A DNA stretch of 64,000 bases from Dyadobacter luticola (GCF_005860805.1 NZ_VCEJ01000002.1:186001-250000); one strand, 5' to 3'; positions 25,112 to 35,266 are shown, counted from the first letter of the stretch. Numbers and translations are program-made. Notes: generated by a model not told the origin, from the letters alone.

Positions 25112-27340
25112 TTACTTCTGTAACTCTTCCAAAGTCCAAGCTTTGTCCCGCGCCGCCGTTTTTTCGCGGATCGATTTCACAGCTTCAGGACGGATCGCGG
25201 GCGCATTGCTGAATTCATAGCGCACATAACTCGCTACGGCTGAGATCCATTGGTCGTCATTGTCTTTCATCGACGGCATTTCGGTCGGGTAAGTTTGGCC
25301 TTCAACCGGGCCCGAAAGGCCGTGCAGCAGGATGTAGACAGCGGCATCCGTGTTTCGTGACAGCCTTTTTGAGCCTGCAAGCGGGGGAGCAGTTTTGCTT
25401 GCCACTCCTTTCCCGTCAGCCCCGTGGCAGGTGGCGCACAGCGACTTATAAATGACCGAACCATTCATAACCAATGTTCTGTCCACGGCATCAAGCCTGC
25501 CCAGTTTCTGACCAAATTGTTTGGCATCATTGTTCTTTTCAATACTCCGCACCGCGCGGCTGAAAACCGGATTTCCCTGGCCGCTTGCCACAATGTCGTC
25601 CGATAACTTTCTGGCTTCCTGCGCTTTGCTGTTCGCCAGCGAGAAAATCATTTGCATGCGGACATCGTTGCTCGGATCGGATTTGAGGGAGGCGAGGCCG
25701 CTAAGCATTTGCGCATCCTTTTTCAGGTAAGGCTCCGAAAGTTTTACCGCCGCTTTCCTGATCTCCGGGTCCTCGTCCTTCATCGCGAAGGCCAGCAGTT
25801 CCGGGTTTAATGCTTCCAGGCCTTCCAGCGTCCACAGGGCATGCAGTCTTCCCAGCGCCGACGTTTCCTTTGGATAACCAGTTGGTTTTCCGTCGAGTAT
25901 GTTTTTCAATGCCGTGATCACTGACGGATCGTTTCTTAGGATCAGCTCCTTTTGCGCATTGTCGCGCCACCAGCCATTGGGGTGGGCAAGGTAACTGACC
26001 AGTTTTGCGGAAGATTCGTCCAGCATTTTCGGTTTCGGTCCGGGCTGCATGCCGTCGTACACCATGCGGTAGATTCGTCCGTGCTGAATGTTCTTGTCGA
26101 AGCCCAACCGTTGGATCTGCGGCCTCAGGTAACTTTTGGGGCCGGTCCAGTTTCCTTCCTGGATAATGCCGCGGTTCATATCCACCAGGTAGAGGCAGCC
26201 GTCGGGGCCGGTATACATATTCACCACCCTGAAATTCATGTCCACCGAAGCCACAAACTCGGATTTGTCATAGGCATTTTCCAAGGTAATCTTTCCGTTC
26301 TTGTTGATTACTTTGGCGCGGCGGATCAGTCGTCCCACCGGCTCGCTGATGAGCAGATCACCTTGTAAATCAACAGGTAACCGGTCGCCGCGAAAAATTA
26401 CCTGGCCGCAGCTGGCCGTAAAATGGTTTAATGTGGTATCGGGACGCAGGCGTTTCAGGCCGCCTTCCACGTCGGGCGTTTTAATGATCGGCCACACCGC
26501 ATTAAACTCCTCGGAATACTGGTCGTCAAATTCCATCCTGCCGTAAACCGGGTTGATCTGGAAACCCAGCGCCGGGGTTTCGCCACCTGCCGAGGAGAAG
26601 TACAGCCGGCCATAATTATCGTGCGTCAATCCCCACTGCCCGCTCGACCCGCTGGGGATGGAATCCGCTACCAGCATGCCTTTTTTGTAGCGGAACCTGA
26701 CGGGGTCCACGGCCATATAAATCCAGTTATCGATATTCCAATCGAGGCCACTGCGCTGGTGTTCGAGGTTTCCGGGCGATTTTTTACCAGGCGTATACAC
26801 CGGCCTTTTCACATCCGCCACGCCGTCTTTGTTGGTATCCTTATAGCTGAAAATGTCGTACGTGTCGGTCTCGTTCACCAGTAGCTCACTGCCGACGCAA
26901 AGCAGCATCCGGGGCAGCAGCATCTTGTCGATAAACACCGAGCTTTTATCCATTTTGCCATCATTATTGGTGTCTTCCAGCAACATGACGCGGCTGGTCG
27001 GCGCGTGCTCGTCGGTACCTTCCACGTCCTGCATATACGTATTGAGCTCGGCCACGTACATCCGCGCATTTCCGTCCCAGGCAATCGCCACCGGCTCGTG
27101 GATCATCGGCTCGCTCGCCACAAGTTCAAGGTGGTAACCTTTGGGCAGCTTAAATGTCTTGATACTCTGCTCGGGCGTCAGGTAATTTGGCGACGGATTG
27201 TCGGTAAAAGTCGGGATTGCGCTGACGTCCTCGTCGGTGGTTTTCAGCATCTTATCCGAAGTGCCCTGCCGGGATACCTGGCATGTTACCATAATGAAGG
27301 CTATGGCGACGGTGGCCAGGAGGAATTTTTTGGTTTTCAT
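25112..27340 (-). CDS. PVC-type haem-binding dehydrogenase-like protein with HEAT repeats and cytochrome c
   Basis: 742 aa, secreted and probably a lipoprotein (IMVTC, Cys 20). Residues about 45-430 resemble the beta-propeller of soluble glucose/sorbosone dehydrogenase-like proteins (TIGR02604 type; FKLPKGYHLELVASEP, MYVAELNTYM, and a C-terminal 'GRIYRMVYDG' strand). About 440-610 are HEAT-like helices (DEDPEIRKAAVKL; SDPSNDVRMQMIFSL). The end is a cytochrome c with CATCH (SLCATCHGADGKG) and Met ligand candidates (YPTEMPSM). Such proteins are frequent in Planctomycetes and Cytophagales and are thought to oxidise sugars or alcohols; the true substrate is unknown. No partner gene is adjacent. 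Confidence 0.85.
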   Translation of the reverse strand: MKTKKFLLATVAIAFIMVTCQVSRQGTSDKMLKTTDEDVSAIPTFTDNPSPNYLTPEQSIKTFKLPKGYHLELVASEPMIHEPVAIAWDGNARMYVAELNTYMQDVEGTDEHAPTSRVMLLEDTNNDGKMDKSSVFIDKMLLPRMLLCVGSELLVNETDTYDIFSYKDTNKDGVADVKRPVYTPGKKSPGNLEHQRSGLDWNIDNWIYMAVDPVRFRYKKGMLVADSIPSGSSGQWGLTHDNYGRLYFSSAGGETPALGFQINPVYGRMEFDDQYSEEFNAVWPIIKTPDVEGGLKRLRPDTTLNHFTASCGQVIFRGDRLPVDLQGDLLISEPVGRLIRRAKVINKNGKITLENAYDKSEFVASVDMNFRVVNMYTGPDGCLYLVDMNRGIIQEGNWTGPKSYLRPQIQRLGFDKNIQHGRIYRMVYDGMQPGPKPKMLDESSAKLVSYLAHPNGWWRDNAQKELILRNDPSVITALKNILDGKPTGYPKETSALGRLHALWTLEGLEALNPELLAFAMKDEDPEIRKAAVKLSEPYLKKDAQMLSGLASLKSDPSNDVRMQMIFSLANSKAQEARKLSDDIVASGQGNPVFSRAVRSIEKNNDAKQFGQKLGRLDAVDRTLVMNGSVIYKSLCATCHGADGKGVASKTAPPLAGSKRLSRNTDAAVYILLHGLSGPVEGQTYPTEMPSMKDNDDQWISAVASYVRYEFSNAPAIRPEAVKSIREKTAARDKAWTLEELQK

Positions 27341-27443
27341 TGTTGGGGAAAAGGATTAGCAGGTTAAGGAATGTTGGGTAGTTCCTTAATAAGGCATATT
27401 CGCGCTTGTTTTAATGTTTCAGGCTGGTTTTAAAAATGAATTA

Positions 27444-30215
27444 CTATCGCACAGCCTGCTTCTTGGCCTGCGCTTCGAGGATTAGTTGCAGGTCGGCGCT
27501 TTCTTCTGTGACGTGGGCGTAAGTTCCCTGGCCGAGCTCGCTGAGTTTTCGCAGTTTCTGGCCGGTATGTTCATTTCTTCCGAAGGTAAAAACCGTTAGA
27601 TAAAGATCCTGATGGGCATTTTGGCCGATCATTTGCATCACTTCTTCGCTCACAGGAAATTCGCCGTCGGTAGCGAGGACAATGCGGTTGTTGCCGCCGC
27701 GAATGTATTGTTTGTTAGCCGTTTTATAGGCCAGTTTAATTCCCTCATTTCCATTGGTATCGCCGTCAGATTTCAGCAAATCGATCATACGTGCAATTTC
27801 GGCTGACTTGGATCCGGAAGTTGGTTTCAGCACCACCCGTGCCTTGCCCGAATAAAGTATGACAGAAATCTGGTCCTCGGCCCGCAGCAAAGTCAGCAGC
27901 GATTTGATGGATCTTTTGAGCAAAGGCATTTTCAAAGGCGAGTTCATGCTCGACGAAACATCCAGCAGCAGTACCATATTATTGGCCGCAAAACCTTCCA
28001 GCGAGCGCGTCGTTTCCCGTCCATTATTTCCGCGATCTACATAAACGGTATCGACTTTCACACGCTCAATGTATACCGTATCTCGCCTCACTTCCGCCTG
28101 TCTCTCAGTAGTCGCAGCGACAGGTTTTGCCGGCTGAGCATTGGGGATTGTTTCGTTACTTGTAATGGTAGATATTGGCTGAGCATCAGCGGGTTTCTCT
28201 GTTTTGGCAGGCGGCGAAATCTGCGGGTTTTCCGGTTTTTGGGCGGAAATCCTTTGAAATGCAAAAAGATCAGGCTGGTTGATGGTCTTCAATAATCCGG
28301 TTTGCGAGAGGTCGATGAATTTGTTGTATTCGTAGACCAATGCGTTGTTGTAGAAGTAGTAAAAAGATTCAAAGGGATGCTGCTGGCCGGCGGAATTATT
28401 GGGTTTGATTTTTTGCACCATTTCGGCGAGGCGGATGGAATTGGCCGGTAAATCTTCATAAGGCGAGTAGGGGCAGTTTCCGTTGGCGCGACCATAACGT
28501 TTCAGGCCCTTCATGTTTTTATACTCATCGGCAATCAGCTTTTTGGCGTCTTCGGCAAGCTTTTCAGTAGGGGGTAAATTGCTTTTCCTGCCTTTGAAAT
28601 AATCTTTTAAACCAAACAAAATGTCGTGGTCCTGATCCATGGTTTGCAGCAGCGCATTTCCTGAAACGGTCCAGGAACTGGCAGGATCCATATTCGGGAA
28701 GCTCTCGTGAATGCGACGGATGTCCTGATACAGCTGCTCTTTTTTCTGGTCAAACAAATCAAATAGCACCACATATCGGTCCAGGATCGCGTCGGAGCGT
28801 TTCAACTGGTCGGTTAGATAGGTTTTTTCCGTGGTATACCGGATCAGCTCGACACTTAGCCCATCCATTTCTTTTAAAATATTTAAAAGAACCTTCGCCT
28901 GGCCATTTATGGACGCCCGATAGGCCGCCGGAATGTTGTTGCTGGCATTCGTAAGTAGCTGATAAGCAGATATTGGTACTTTAAATTCAGCATGTGAGTA
29001 GGTCAAATTTCCCCGCTTGCCAGCCCGGGCCGGATCACGGTAAAATTCAGCAGAAGACTGGTAATTCCTGACCAAAAGTTGAAGCAAATGCATCTGCCGC
29101 AGCGATTCGTTGATCAGCTCAACATATCCGTTCAACGTTTCAATGGTCGCCGTGGGAGCTGGTGTTGCGCTGCGTTTTGTCTCAAATCTGATCAAAGCAA
29201 GGTCTTCGTAAGCAGGTGTCGGAGAGGTTGTTGCGCTCTTTTCCGAAGCACTTTCCTGCACCATCACAGGACTAAATGCCGGAAAATAAATCATCGGCCG
29301 CGCCGCCTGGCTGTAATTGACAAAAGCCTGATGCGCGGCCATCAGGTCGAAATTGTATTGGTTAATCAGCGACAAATACACCTTATTTCCATGTTCGGCA
29401 GACTGGCGGGAAGCGAAATTGTGGTCGTCTACGGCAGTACGTTTGATTTTTTGCAAAGCATAAAGCGCCTCTTTGAAGTCGGGCACAGAAGCCGAGGCAG
29501 GGTAAGGCAGCCGGGCCTGCAATTTTCCGAAATCCGCCAGCGATTTTTCATCGGCCAGCATACTGCGCTTCACCATGGCAAGCGGCCACTCCGTCTGACT
29601 GTTTCGGTTGAGATAAAATGGCAATGAATCGAGCAGTTGCTGCTGGCGGATCAGTATGTCACGCATTTCCTTTTCCGTCGCCATGTAGGGATCTGTCGCG
29701 AGATAGGGTTGTTTTTTTAATGCCAAACCATTGATTTCTTTATAAAAAGCCACTTTTTCAGCACGGTATCTCCAAAATGCCGACAGTATTTTTGAAACCA
29801 GCCGGTCAGATTCTTTCAGGTCATCTTCTTGATAGGCATTCAGTTTGACGTGCGTTTCGAGCGCCTTGGCGGTTTCATCCAGTTCATTTAATATGTCCCA
29901 AACGGCGTTTGCTCCTTTGTTCAGCTTTTGTTTTTCAGCGGCTGTCAAACCTTGGGCAGTGAGCGCTTTTTTGTAGTAAAATTCTTCTAGCGGCCCGGAA
30001 GAGGGCAGCCGCAGTCCGTACGACGGCCTTTTACGGTACAATTCCACGTCTTCTGTATACCGGGTTACCATTTGAAAACGCCCGGTTAGCTCCGCCGTGG
30101 AGCGGTTCAAAAACTCGATGTAATTATTAAGCGAATGTTGCGGCGTTTCTGTCTGCGCGAAGGCTGCTGCAACATTCAGGATAACGATAAAAAGACCTGG
30201 CAAAAATCGTTTCAT
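27444..30215 (-). CDS. Secreted von Willebrand factor A domain protein
   Basis: 923 aa. A signal peptide (cut near AAAFAQT) is followed by two long helical regions (about 30-330 and 360-620; the two begin with similar sentences, LNNYIEFLNRSTAEL and LNGYVELINESLRQM, so an internal duplication is likely). A Pro/Thr-rich linker follows, then a VWA domain (about 735-915) with the metal site DVSSSMNS, T at GDTNGN and D in ATDGEFP. VWA domains bind protein ligands through a metal ion. No membrane anchor or sorting domain is visible. Neighbours give no clue to function. Confidence 0.82.
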   Translation of the reverse strand: MKRFLPGLFIVILNVAAAFAQTETPQHSLNNYIEFLNRSTAELTGRFQMVTRYTEDVELYRKRPSYGLRLPSSGPLEEFYYKKALTAQGLTAAEKQKLNKGANAVWDILNELDETAKALETHVKLNAYQEDDLKESDRLVSKILSAFWRYRAEKVAFYKEINGLALKKQPYLATDPYMATEKEMRDILIRQQQLLDSLPFYLNRNSQTEWPLAMVKRSMLADEKSLADFGKLQARLPYPASASVPDFKEALYALQKIKRTAVDDHNFASRQSAEHGNKVYLSLINQYNFDLMAAHQAFVNYSQAARPMIYFPAFSPVMVQESASEKSATTSPTPAYEDLALIRFETKRSATPAPTATIETLNGYVELINESLRQMHLLQLLVRNYQSSAEFYRDPARAGKRGNLTYSHAEFKVPISAYQLLTNASNNIPAAYRASINGQAKVLLNILKEMDGLSVELIRYTTEKTYLTDQLKRSDAILDRYVVLFDLFDQKKEQLYQDIRRIHESFPNMDPASSWTVSGNALLQTMDQDHDILFGLKDYFKGRKSNLPPTEKLAEDAKKLIADEYKNMKGLKRYGRANGNCPYSPYEDLPANSIRLAEMVQKIKPNNSAGQQHPFESFYYFYNNALVYEYNKFIDLSQTGLLKTINQPDLFAFQRISAQKPENPQISPPAKTEKPADAQPISTITSNETIPNAQPAKPVAATTERQAEVRRDTVYIERVKVDTVYVDRGNNGRETTRSLEGFAANNMVLLLDVSSSMNSPLKMPLLKRSIKSLLTLLRAEDQISVILYSGKARVVLKPTSGSKSAEIARMIDLLKSDGDTNGNEGIKLAYKTANKQYIRGGNNRIVLATDGEFPVSEEVMQMIGQNAHQDLYLTVFTFGRNEHTGQKLRKLSELGQGTYAHVTEESADLQLILEAQAKKQAVR

Positions 30216-30350
30216 GGTATGAAACTGGCGGGTTTGAAAGTGATTTTGTATCTTTTCAAAGTTCGGGATTTTGGTATGAAAATCGAGGTCAAATGATTTT
30301 CCGGCAAATTTATACCGTTTAATCAGCAGTATTTGAGAGGCTTCGCTGCT

Positions 30351-30368
30351 CGTCTCTGCACCGAGACG
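30351..30368. other. Small hairpin after the VWA and ppk genes (30216-30413 stretch)
   Basis: cgtctc-tgcacc-gagacg forms a 6-bp stem with a 6-base loop downstream of ppk. No T-run follows, so terminator function is doubtful. The rest of 30216-30413 shows only the presumed promoter of the VWA gene. Confidence 0.3.
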
Positions 30369-30413
30369 GCGCCATCAAACCCAATGTCCCTGGGCGGGCA
30401 GGTGCATATGCAG

Positions 30414-32414
30414 CTAGCTTTTTAGGAAGTGATATATGGCTTCCTGGGATGCGGGGCTTTGGTCTGGGTTGGGTAATTTGACGTTGTTCAGGCTGCTGTC
30501 GATCAGGACGGCCTGGGCGGTGTCGGCCCACTGTAATGCAATGATGTGCATAAGTTGCTCTTTCAATTTGTAGTCGTAGATCGGGAAGCAGACTTCGATG
30601 CGGCGGTAAATGTTGCGGTTCATCCAGTCGGCAGAACCCATGAAAACCAGCGGGTTACCACTATTATGGAAAATAAAAACGCGTCCGTGTTCGAGGTAGC
30701 GGTCTACAATCCTTTTTACAATAATGTTCTCACTCTGACCCGGCACCCCCGGAATCAGCCGGCAAATGCTTCTGACAATCAGATTGATTTTCACGCCGGC
30801 ATTGGAAGCATCATATAACTTGCTGATCAGCACCTCTTCTTCCAGGTTATTGAGCTTGATGGTAATGTTAGCGGGCAGCCCTTTTTGGGCATGATCTATC
30901 TCACGGTCAATGTGTTTGACAAATTCCGTTTGCAGGTTGAACTGCGCCACCAGCAAATGTGAAAACGAAATTTTATCAGTGATCTCCGGTTTTTTCTTTT
31001 TGCTCAAAAAGGAAAATAGCTTTTCGGCCTCGGCGAGCATCGGTTGGTGAGAGGTCAGCAGAATGTGGTCGGTGTAAAACCGTGCGGTACTTTCGTTGAG
31101 GTTGCCGGTGGCAAGGAGGCCCAGGTAAGGCAACTCTGCATGTTTCCGCCGAACGAGCGCCAGCTTTGCATGCACTTTTAAAGTATTGATACTGTGCACA
31201 ATTTTTACACCCGCAGATTTCATCCGCTTCGCCCACTGAATGTTGTTGGCCTCATCAAAACGCGCTTTCAGCTCTATCAGCACAGTTACCTGCTTTCCGT
31301 TTCGGGCCGCGCTGATCAGCGCCAGGGCAATCCTGGAATCATTGGCGACGCGATACAAAGTCGTATAAATTTCCTTCACCGACGGATCGATGGCGGCTTC
31401 GTTGAAAAAACGCAAAATCGTGTCGTAACTCTGGTACGGCGGGTGTACCATCAAGTCCTGCCGGGCGAGCGATTGGAACAACGTATGGTCACGATCGGTA
31501 TGGTCGAAACCGCGAAGCGGCGGCCAGGGCTGGTAGGAGAGGGCGGTGCTATTAATGGGCAGTGCGGCCAGGTCTTTTAAATTATGGTGCACACCGCCTT
31601 CCACGATCGAGGCGTTTTTCAAATCCAGTGAAATCGCAATGTTCTGTAAATGTCGGAGCGGCAGGCCGGGCTCGTGCAAAAACCGGGTAGCATAGCCGCG
31701 GTCGCGCTTGCTGAGCTGTTTTTCAAACTTTTCCGTCATATCGGGCCCGTCGTCATCGACCAGGTCGAGCTCGGCATCACGGGTGACTTTGATGTTGAAA
31801 GCCTTCATATTCACCGCATTTGGAAAAAGATAGCGGAGATTCTGACGGATAATATCTTCCAGGAAAATAATGTAATCTCCATCGATACCTTTAATTTTGT
31901 AAAAACGGCTGAGATTATTCGTAGGTACATTGACAAAGGCCAGCCGCTCGCCGCCGGGTTCGAGATTGAGGATCACAGCCACATACAGCACATTGTTTTC
32001 CGGAAAAATGACGGAATCGGCAGTCAGGAAAACGGGTTGCAAAAGTCCTGCTACCTGACTGAAAAAGTACTCCGTCGTCTGTGGAATAAGATCTGCCGGG
32101 ATTTCCTCGCGATAGCAAAAATGAATACCGGTTTTGGTCAGCTCGGGAATGATGGATTTGATCAGATTTGCGCCGTAGCGGTCCTGCTGCCGGTTTATGA
32201 TCTCGGCGGCATGCTCGTACTCATCATGGCCTTCCACATTTTTTTGCAGGACCGGCATGCGTACGCGGTAAAATTCGTCGAGGTTGGAGGAATAAATAGA
32301 GAGAAACCGGATCCGCTCCATCAGCGGCAAAGCCTCATTTTCAGCCTCCATCAAAACCCTTTCATTAAAAGAAAGCCAGCTGATATCCCTGTTAAAAAAA
32401 CTGTATCCCGACAT
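30414..32414 (-). CDS. ppk1: Polyphosphate kinase 1
   Basis: 666 aa, close to the usual 680-700. It makes polyphosphate from ATP at the inner membrane. Domains follow the family order: N-terminal helical domain (FFNRDISWLSFNERVL, 6-21), head domain, and two catalytic domains with the phospho-accepting His 415 in LKVHAKLALV and the second His in the C-terminal domain (VFIFHNSGNP). The RAREAD-like signature TGNLNESTARFYTD is present. The first catalytic segment FFNEAAIDPSVKEIYTTLYR is intact. It is divergent from imuA with a 280-base gap. Polyphosphate links to stress survival, which may fit with imuA next door, but that is inference. Confidence 0.95.
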   Translation of the reverse strand: MSGYSFFNRDISWLSFNERVLMEAENEALPLMERIRFLSIYSSNLDEFYRVRMPVLQKNVEGHDEYEHAAEIINRQQDRYGANLIKSIIPELTKTGIHFCYREEIPADLIPQTTEYFFSQVAGLLQPVFLTADSVIFPENNVLYVAVILNLEPGGERLAFVNVPTNNLSRFYKIKGIDGDYIIFLEDIIRQNLRYLFPNAVNMKAFNIKVTRDAELDLVDDDGPDMTEKFEKQLSKRDRGYATRFLHEPGLPLRHLQNIAISLDLKNASIVEGGVHHNLKDLAALPINSTALSYQPWPPLRGFDHTDRDHTLFQSLARQDLMVHPPYQSYDTILRFFNEAAIDPSVKEIYTTLYRVANDSRIALALISAARNGKQVTVLIELKARFDEANNIQWAKRMKSAGVKIVHSINTLKVHAKLALVRRKHAELPYLGLLATGNLNESTARFYTDHILLTSHQPMLAEAEKLFSFLSKKKKPEITDKISFSHLLVAQFNLQTEFVKHIDREIDHAQKGLPANITIKLNNLEEEVLISKLYDASNAGVKINLIVRSICRLIPGVPGQSENIIVKRIVDRYLEHGRVFIFHNSGNPLVFMGSADWMNRNIYRRIEVCFPIYDYKLKEQLMHIIALQWADTAQAVLIDSSLNNVKLPNPDQSPASQEAIYHFLKS

Positions 32415-32618
32415 AGTTTGTAAAGCGTAAATGATTGCGCTGCAAGTTTAAGACGTAAGCGTCAAATAGATACCGGATAATAATTTTTTAACAATGCTGA
32501 AGTGTCGAAGGTTATAAACTTGCCAGAAAAAAGCTGACATTCAATCAGATGAAGCATAACATCCCGGTTTGCACACCGATTGCGAAAGTATCTATCTGAA
32601 AATCATTTAAGCAAAAGA

Positions 32619-32684
32619 TTGCACGTACTTGGGTAAATTGTTATTTTTGGAATCAAATAATTGTTACTGAAAATAACAATTTAC
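32619..32684 (+). promoter_or_regulatory. imuA promoter overlapped by a perfect 15-bp inverted repeat
   Basis: TTG at 32619-32621, then 20 bases, then TATTTTTG (32642-32649), an exact match to the Bacteroidota -7 consensus TAnnTTTG. The inverted repeat GTAAATTGTTATTTT (32633-32647) and AAAATAACAATTTAC (32670-32684) has a 22-base spacer. The left arm covers the -7 element and the right arm lies just before the imuA ATG (32695), the position expected of a repressor operator. A further direct copy of ATTGTTA lies in the spacer. Confidence 0.65.
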
Positions 32685-32694
32685 TCAACATTCT

Positions 32695-33435
32695 ATGGAA
32701 CAATCTGCTGCGAAAAGCGAAATCGCTGAAAGGCTGAGGAAGGATATACTTTCTCTGGAAGGCTTTCATGCACCGTCTGACGGGCAGCAGAAGCGGTTTG
32801 GGTTGGGCGAGATTGAGAAATCGTTTCCAAACGGCGTTTTCCCGACTGGCGCCGTGCATGAATTCACGAGTCTGGCCGACCAGGATGCGGCATCTACCTG
32901 CGGTTTTATGGCGGGACTGCTGGGAAAGCTGATGCATCAGAAAGGGCCTTGTTTGTGGATCAGTATGGACCGGATGATTTTTCCGCCAGCTCTCAAATTT
33001 TTCGGCGTGGAACCGGACAGGGTTATTTTTATTGATATTAAAAAGAAGCAGGATTTGCTGTGGGCGATAGAAGAGTCATTGAAATGTGAAGCGATTTCGG
33101 CGGTGGTCGGGGAGATCAGTGAAATTACATTGACGGAGTCGCGGCGGCTGCAACTAGCTGTGGAACAGAGCCGTGTTACGGGATTTTTGCACCGGCCGAA
33201 TCCCAGACATGCCAACACATTGGCAAGTGTATCCCGCTGGAAAATCACGCCGATTCCTAGTCAGCTCGAACCTGGCATGCCGGGCGTAGGACACCCACGC
33301 TGGAATGTACAATTATTAAAAGTCCGCAACGGCGAACCCGGCGAGTGGAATATAGAATGGTCCGAAGGCGATTTCCATCTGGTCCCTGAGCAAGCGGCTG
33401 TGGTAGTACGTGAAGGGTTGCAGAAGGTTGGTTGA
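32695..33435 (+). CDS. imuA: ImuA-type accessory protein of the error-prone DNA polymerase mutasome
   Basis: 246 aa with a RecA-like core lacking a clear Walker A. The N-terminal AKSEIAERLRKDILSLEG and the segment LGEIEKSFPNGVFPTGAVHEF match Bacteroidota ImuA proteins; later LWISMDRMIFPPALKFFGVEPDRVIF and GFLHRPN are also typical. In other bacteria ImuA works with ImuB and DnaE2 in damage-induced mutagenesis. Here those two genes are at 53886-58655, 20 kb away, so the unit is split. The gene is divergent from ppk1 and has a repressor-type inverted repeat over its promoter. Confidence 0.88.
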   Translation: MEQSAAKSEIAERLRKDILSLEGFHAPSDGQQKRFGLGEIEKSFPNGVFPTGAVHEFTSLADQDAASTCGFMAGLLGKLMHQKGPCLWISMDRMIFPPALKFFGVEPDRVIFIDIKKKQDLLWAIEESLKCEAISAVVGEISEITLTESRRLQLAVEQSRVTGFLHRPNPRHANTLASVSRWKITPIPSQLEPGMPGVGHPRWNVQLLKVRNGEPGEWNIEWSEGDFHLVPEQAAVVVREGLQKVG

Positions 33436-33528
33436 TTAAGAGCCGTTTATCATTTTAATCGGTTCGAAATTCTGTGTAAATGCGTAATTTCCCAGACAAC
33501 ATTCACAACATACCTTAACTCCTTCACA

Positions 33529-35253
33529 ATGAGATTTCCTTTACTTTTAATTTGTTTACTTCTTTTACAGAACCTGGTACACGGCCAGGCCCAAGCCCCG
33601 GTACCCACCGATAAAATTGATGCGCTTTTTAAGGAGTGGGATAAGGCGGGAATGCCAGGCGTCGCAGTAGGCGTGGTGCATGGCGGCAAACTTATTTATG
33701 CCAAAGGATTCGGTGAGGCGGACTTGGAAACGGGCGTGAAAATTACGCCTGAAACGATTTTCCATGTTGCCTCGGTTTCCAAGCAGTTTACGGCTTTTGC
33801 AGTTGTAATGTTGGCGGAGCAAGGTAAATTATCGCTGGATGACGACATCAGAAAATACCTGCCCGAAATTCCGGATTTTGGAAAAACCATCACCATCCGC
33901 CAGCTCGCGCACCATACCAGCGGCCTGCGCGACCAGTGGAATTTGCTGGCGATGGCCGGCTGGCAACTCGACGACGTCATCACGAAACAACACGTTTTTA
34001 ACCTCATTACTCGTCAGAGAGAACTGAATTTCGAGCCCGGCTCGGCGCATTCCTACTGCAATACGGGCTACACTTTACTCGCCGAAATTGTCAGCCGGGT
34101 TACCAAGCAGCCCTTCGATTACTGGATGGAACGCAATGTCTTTAAGCAACTTGGGCTGAAGAATACGCTGTTTTACGACAACCAGGAAAAAATCGTAAAA
34201 GGCCGCGCCTATTCATTTCACCGCACACCCGGCGCCATGGGCCCGACCATGTTCAGCAAAAGTATTCTTAGTTACGGCAATGTCGGCGCCACCAGCTTAT
34301 TCACCACCGTAAATGATATGGCGCTCTGGATCGACAATTTCAAAAACCCGCAGGTAGGTACGCAGGCGACGATCAAACAAATGCTGGAAAAAGGGCGCCT
34401 CAATAAAGGTGATACAATCCAGTATGCCTTCGGCCTTGTGCATGGAATGTATAAAGGATTATCTTATTTCGGCCACGGCGGCGCGGATGCGGGGTATCGG
34501 TCCAACATTGCCTATTTTCCAAAAGAGGATTATGGCTTTATTGTACTGAGTAATCAGGCGGAGTTTGACGGAGGCAAAAAGGTCTTTGAAATGGTCGATG
34601 TTTTGTTGCCCAATTCAATAAAAGAAGACAAAGCAGTTGCTAAAACCCCTGAGAAAAAGGAAGTTAAATTTGACTCGCTGCTTTTCGGGCCTTACATGGG
34701 TACTTATGCATTGACGGAAGCGCCGGGTGTTAAATTAACATTCAAAAAAGAGGGCAGCACTTATACTGCACAAGTGACCGGTCAGCCCTGGTTTCCAATT
34801 TTTCCGTCGTCGGACTCGACATTTTTTTGGAAAGTGGTCGATGCTGCGGTGACTTTTCACAAATCCAAAGACAAGCAGGTGAGCCGCATCACATTACATC
34901 AAAACGGCGATCATCCTGCCACCCGCTCCGAAACGGAAGTTGCTGCGACCTTTCCGCTTGAACAATACGCCGGAAGATATTATAGTCCTGAACTGGAAAC
35001 CTTCTACATCATTGAAGCAAAAGACAAAGCACTCAAAATCCGTCACGTGCATCACGGAGAGGCCGATTTGAATGTGGTTTCAAAAGATAAACTTTCTTCA
35101 TCCTGGTGGTTTGTCGGAAGCATTGATATGATCCGAGACGCTTCAGGCAATGTTTCGGGACTGAAAATGTCGAACGGACGCGTGATGAACTTGCGGTTTA
35201 AAAAGATACCAGATGATTTTGCGGCGGGGACGTTTGCAGAAGCGGGTAAGTAA
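33529..35253 (+). CDS. Secreted serine hydrolase, beta-lactamase/D-Ala-D-Ala peptidase family
   Basis: 574 aa. A signal peptide (cut near LVHGQ) precedes a class C beta-lactamase-like domain (about 25-350) with SxxK at S82-V-S-K85, YxN at Y176-C-N178 and the third motif region HGGADAGYRS around 320. A lipocalin-like beta domain fills about 390-574. Such enzymes act as esterases, peptidases or, rarely, beta-lactamases; the substrate cannot be read. Closed by a strong terminator shared with the convergent SRPBCC gene. Confidence 0.88.
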   Translation: MRFPLLLICLLLLQNLVHGQAQAPVPTDKIDALFKEWDKAGMPGVAVGVVHGGKLIYAKGFGEADLETGVKITPETIFHVASVSKQFTAFAVVMLAEQGKLSLDDDIRKYLPEIPDFGKTITIRQLAHHTSGLRDQWNLLAMAGWQLDDVITKQHVFNLITRQRELNFEPGSAHSYCNTGYTLLAEIVSRVTKQPFDYWMERNVFKQLGLKNTLFYDNQEKIVKGRAYSFHRTPGAMGPTMFSKSILSYGNVGATSLFTTVNDMALWIDNFKNPQVGTQATIKQMLEKGRLNKGDTIQYAFGLVHGMYKGLSYFGHGGADAGYRSNIAYFPKEDYGFIVLSNQAEFDGGKKVFEMVDVLLPNSIKEDKAVAKTPEKKEVKFDSLLFGPYMGTYALTEAPGVKLTFKKEGSTYTAQVTGQPWFPIFPSSDSTFFWKVVDAAVTFHKSKDKQVSRITLHQNGDHPATRSETEVAATFPLEQYAGRYYSPELETFYIIEAKDKALKIRHVHHGEADLNVVSKDKLSSSWWFVGSIDMIRDASGNVSGLKMSNGRVMNLRFKKIPDDFAAGTFAEAGK

Positions 35254-35266
35254 TGATTTTAGAAAT

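Noticed and set aside
32633-32684. LexA (SOS) box before imuA
   Set aside because: The arms do not resemble known LexA boxes such as CTGT-N8-ACAG or GAAC-N4-GTTC; called only as an unassigned inverted repeat.
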